Positions 61,801 through 64,000 of a stretch of DNA of 64,000 bases are shown piece by piece. The position numbers and the translations under genes were made by a program. Below the pieces are notes generated by a model. The model was not told the origin of the DNA. It saw only the letters and a program-made list of their open reading frames with translations, and searched no databases. Origin of the DNA: Amyelois transitella (taxonomy: Eukaryota > Arthropoda > Insecta > Lepidoptera > Pyralidae); the NCBI RefSeq assembly GCF_032362555.1, contig NC_083519.1, positions 6,589,501 through 6,653,500 on the forward strand, in the 5' to 3' direction. Each line of letters opens with the position of its first letter. Within the stretch, counting starts at the first letter, position 1.

Positions 61801-63902
61801 AATACGGATATTGCTCGGAATTTAAATGATTTTTGTGCATTGCCAAGATCAGCAATGGGTCACAAAATACATGAGCTGAAAAAAAACATGAATCAATTAA
61901 AAGCTTATGATATACAGATGTACAGCCAAAGTCATAGTCAAATTAGTCAAATAACAAATAAAGGTTAATAATAATACCAACTAATAACTTTTTCATTGAT
62001 CTTTCTTATTTTTCTTTTTATTGAAGGTTTTGTGATGCACATTATACAACTTGCATTAATGAGTTTCTGATAAGTAATGTCAAAGAAAACAAGTGACTCA
62101 GTCATGTTTATTTTAAAACAAAGTTTTATCAGCAAATAGAGGAACTATTTGAAACAGGATTAGATAAAGCTTTTTAGATAATAACTAGCTGTCCCGGCAA
62201 ATGTTGTTTTGCCATATAAATAATTTTAAAGTAATTTCTAGTTTAATAAAAGTGTTAAGGGTGGACAACCCTTATATATATCCTTTAACTGGATTATCTA
62301 CTACTAAAACTCCCATCAAAATTGATCTAGCCGTTGTCCCGGTGTAATAGAGTGAAACTTATTTTGATAAAACATCGCAATCACTAAGTATTTAATAGTG
62401 TAAACCATTGTATGAATGAATGTTTTAGATTGTACAATTAAGACATTTTGGTATCGTGTTCTGAAGGTTGCGTACCAAAAATTACATTGAGACTTTATTC
62501 AGCAGTAGCACTCGGGCTGTTATATTGTAATTAGCATTAATTCTATTAGATATCGCTCCTAAACAAAATCCTTGACGGTGTTTTTATAGTAGGCTTTCGT
62601 ATTTTGAGTGATTATGTCATCTAAGATCCAGCTTGTATAAACTATACAATACTGTGAGGCTGACACATGATGATGCATTGTTTGTTTGACAAGTTTTTAC
62701 GATAGAATGAGCCGGGTCGACAACTGAGTGACTTTTTGTTTTATTTGTATTACTAAAGAACTGTCCGATTCCGGTTGTCGTATTAAATATTCATGAATAA
62801 AAATAATTTCATCGAAGGTTTTGACAACAGCCAAAAGCAAGAGCCAAGTGAACAGCATCAGCTGTCGTTTGGAATTTTATTTCGTAATTTCTTTACAAAT
62901 CCACTAACACACATACATATTACGAGGTAGGTAGACATAGCCATTAGTTCAAGCCTCAAAGGCTACGTTTAGCTATATGGCTCAAGAATACCGATGTCTA
63001 AAAGCCATATATCATGCACCAGCCCCCGTAGGTACTATGGCACGCGCGATACCGATATTATCGCGCGTTACACTATTATTGTTTCATGTCACGTAATAAT
63101 AAAAAGTGAAACAGCCATTGTTCTTGGCGCGTGCCATACTACGAGGGCATAAAAGTAAGCATACAGACATACATAAGACCGTTCATGATTTTTCACTGTT
63201 ATCATCAACTAAACCAAACCTACGTTTGCAGGTGGAATGTGTAGTATCAGGAATGCATATAAATCTAAAAGACAAGAAGTACATAACCATTGGTACAGTA
63301 CCACTAGTGGGTATGCCGGGGCAAGGCGTCCCGGCGCAGCCGAGCGGGCAATACTCCCCCGGGCAGCCGGCGGTGTTGCCCGTCGGCCCTGGCCAACCGG
63401 CACTGCCTTCGGTGAGTTATATTATTAATTATACATGCATGATGTCTTTAACGAGACTTTGGTAGACAGAGCCAGGTCTAGATAAGACGTAAGATAGCAG
63501 CACAATCTGTTTTGTAGGCACAGGCAGGCAGAACAGCGCTCTTGATTATCATTACATATAAAATAGGTTATTCATAGCTTATTCAGATAGTGTCAAGTAC
63601 AGCCAAGTTTATAAGCCTATTGCTGGATTCCTATTATAATATGTGTGGAATGAGAAACTGTCCACACTATATTTTTTTCTTCTTAAGACCAACATTGGAA
63701 GCTCATAAAATTATTTTACCGTTATAAAAACAATAACGGTAAATTGGGAAAATCAAATAATTTTATGAGCTTTTCCGTGTGCACCACATATGCCTATTCA
63801 TTTTCCTTTAGGCACCACCGGCGCCGAATGGCGGAGGCGAGCCGACCCAGGGCTGGGTGATGCCAGGGCAACCTCCATATCAAGGATTGTACCCCACACT
63901 TA
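58895..63902 (+). CDS. Alpha-arrestin (ARRDC-like), 3' end beyond window
   Basis: Seven exons inside the window: 58895-59009, 59104-59259, 60278-60489, 60761-60943, 61532-61714, 63232-63411 and 63812-63902. All are GT-AG with phases 1, 1, 0, 0, 0, 0, 1, covering 373 codons. The last exon ends at a donor (GTGAGT), so the gene continues to the right. Arrestin-N strands: 'YAGQTINGRIEYVF', 'IQVQFKGEAHTEW', 'NFTCTLPPVLPSSFEGEYG' and 'YVRYTVKVTLDRPWKF'. Arrestin-C: 'FCCFCCASPPLSVDV', 'SGYCPGQVIPITVNIENKS', 'IPPIPPSNLVNC' and 'GTVPLVGMPG'. A Pro/Gly/Gln-rich tail begins in exon 6. ARRDC proteins are adaptors linking membrane receptors to Nedd4-type ubiquitin ligases through PPxY motifs. None is seen in the part visible here. 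A CFCC cluster resembles palmitoylated cysteines of the family. Introns 5 and 6 contain palindromic insertions. Confidence 0.92.
59548..59665 (+). repeat. LINE-tail-like repeat (antisense wording)
   Basis: 'ctctttattgcacataaaat', 'gtaacaaaaatagaacag' and 'gacggacttatccc' follow a lepidopteran LINE tail that I know in this order. It is in arrestin intron 2. Confidence 0.55.
60991..61122 (+). mobile_element. RTE-like LINE 3' terminal fragment
   Basis: 'gcttgcatgaagagagtttt', 'gatgaagcgaaagaagtatg', 'agtggcaatatgtggtctcg' and 'ggcgtgatttatgta'. It is the longest of the short tail copies, with a small internal duplication ('agtggcaa' twice). In arrestin intron 4. Confidence 0.75.
62186..62350 (+). 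repeat. Dispersed repeat starting 'actagctgtcccggcaaa'
   Basis: Begins 'taactagctgtcccggcaaa', then 'gttttgccatataaataatt' and 'gggtggacaaccctta'. The reverse complement of these blocks ends the 25165-25455 repeat. In arrestin intron 5. Confidence 0.6.
62930..62985 (+). repeat. SINE-like repeat, copy 15 (weak)
   Basis: 'tacgaggtaggtagacatag', 'caagcctcaaaggctacgtt' and 'agctatatggctcaa' follow the head of the family. Strongly diverged. Confidence 0.4.
63023..63147. repeat. Small palindromic element (MITE-like)
   Basis: Outer arms: 'cgtaggtactatggcacgcg' side at 63027-63047 against 'gcgcgtgccatactacg' at 63127-63143, nearly perfect apart from a 4-base bulge. Inside, 'cgcgcgata' pairs with 'tatcgcgcg', and 'gtttca' with 'tgaaac'. 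The 125-bp unit lies about 85 bp before arrestin exon 6. Confidence 0.7.
63700..63771. repeat. Fold-back repeat in arrestin intron 6
   Basis: 'agctcataaaattattt' at 63700-63716 is exactly complementary to 63755-63771. The inner 'accgttat' (63718-63725) pairs with 'ataacggt' (63733-63740). A 14-base stretch bulges on the right arm. Confidence 0.9.
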
Positions 63903-64000
63903 GTGAGTATTATTTTATCTTTATAGCATCAAAGTCTCCGCTTTGAAGGCCATTGAATGAATCCTTCTAATGCTGTGAAAATAATTGATAATATATAATT

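Noticed and set aside
1-64000. CRISPR arrays, operons, bacterial or phage genes
   Set aside because: No regularly spaced repeats or prokaryotic gene organisation. All genes are intron-bearing or clearly animal.

Overview
The window is nuclear DNA of a moth or butterfly (Lepidoptera). It is AT-rich with short GT-AG introns. It carries an insect 7tm_6 odorant receptor and a pickpocket-type DEG/ENaC channel. It is littered with one short SINE-like family and with RTE-like LINE tails whose wording I recognise, from memory, from lepidopteran genomes. I assign no species. Exon joins below were made by hand: each join uses GT/AG, keeps frame and has its phases checked, but none is backed by transcript data.

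Layout. 1-7966: no gene recognised. 7967-12969 (minus): complete six-exon odorant receptor of 395 codons, with an RTE-like LINE remnant in intron 1. 12970-30006: about 17 kb with no recognisable gene and many degraded repeats. 30007-36057 (plus): ten-exon pickpocket-like sodium channel whose introns hold TE fragments close to the acceptors of exons 3, 4 and 5. 36058-39212: no gene seen. 39213-45204 (minus): ten coding exons of an hnRNP M/Rumpelstiltskin-type protein with three RRMs. One of its introns holds a pogo-like DNA transposon with matching terminal inverted repeats. 46112-51171 (plus): Integrator subunit 3 in five coding exons, divergent from the hnRNP M gene across about 0.9 kb. 51172-54512: spacer holding two adjacent snap-back hairpins. 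54513-56585 (minus): TPR protein with an apparently intact Hsp70/Hsp90 carboxylate clamp and two hydrophobic segments. 57304-58344 (minus): single-exon B3GNTL1/QTGAL-type glycosyltransferase. 58895-63902+ (plus): alpha-arrestin (ARRDC-like) gene running off the right edge.

The genes do not form a pathway. The left part is sensory (odorant receptor, DEG/ENaC channel) and repeat-rich. The right part, from about 39 kb, is a compact block of housekeeping genes for RNA processing, chaperone work, tRNA modification and trafficking. I found no clear unprecedented system. The points most worth checking are the TPR co-chaperone with a membrane tail, the pogo-like element with a C-terminal zinc finger, the TE sequence near ppk splice acceptors, the Gln-Gly change in the channel gating motif, and several near-perfect hairpins without an assigned source.
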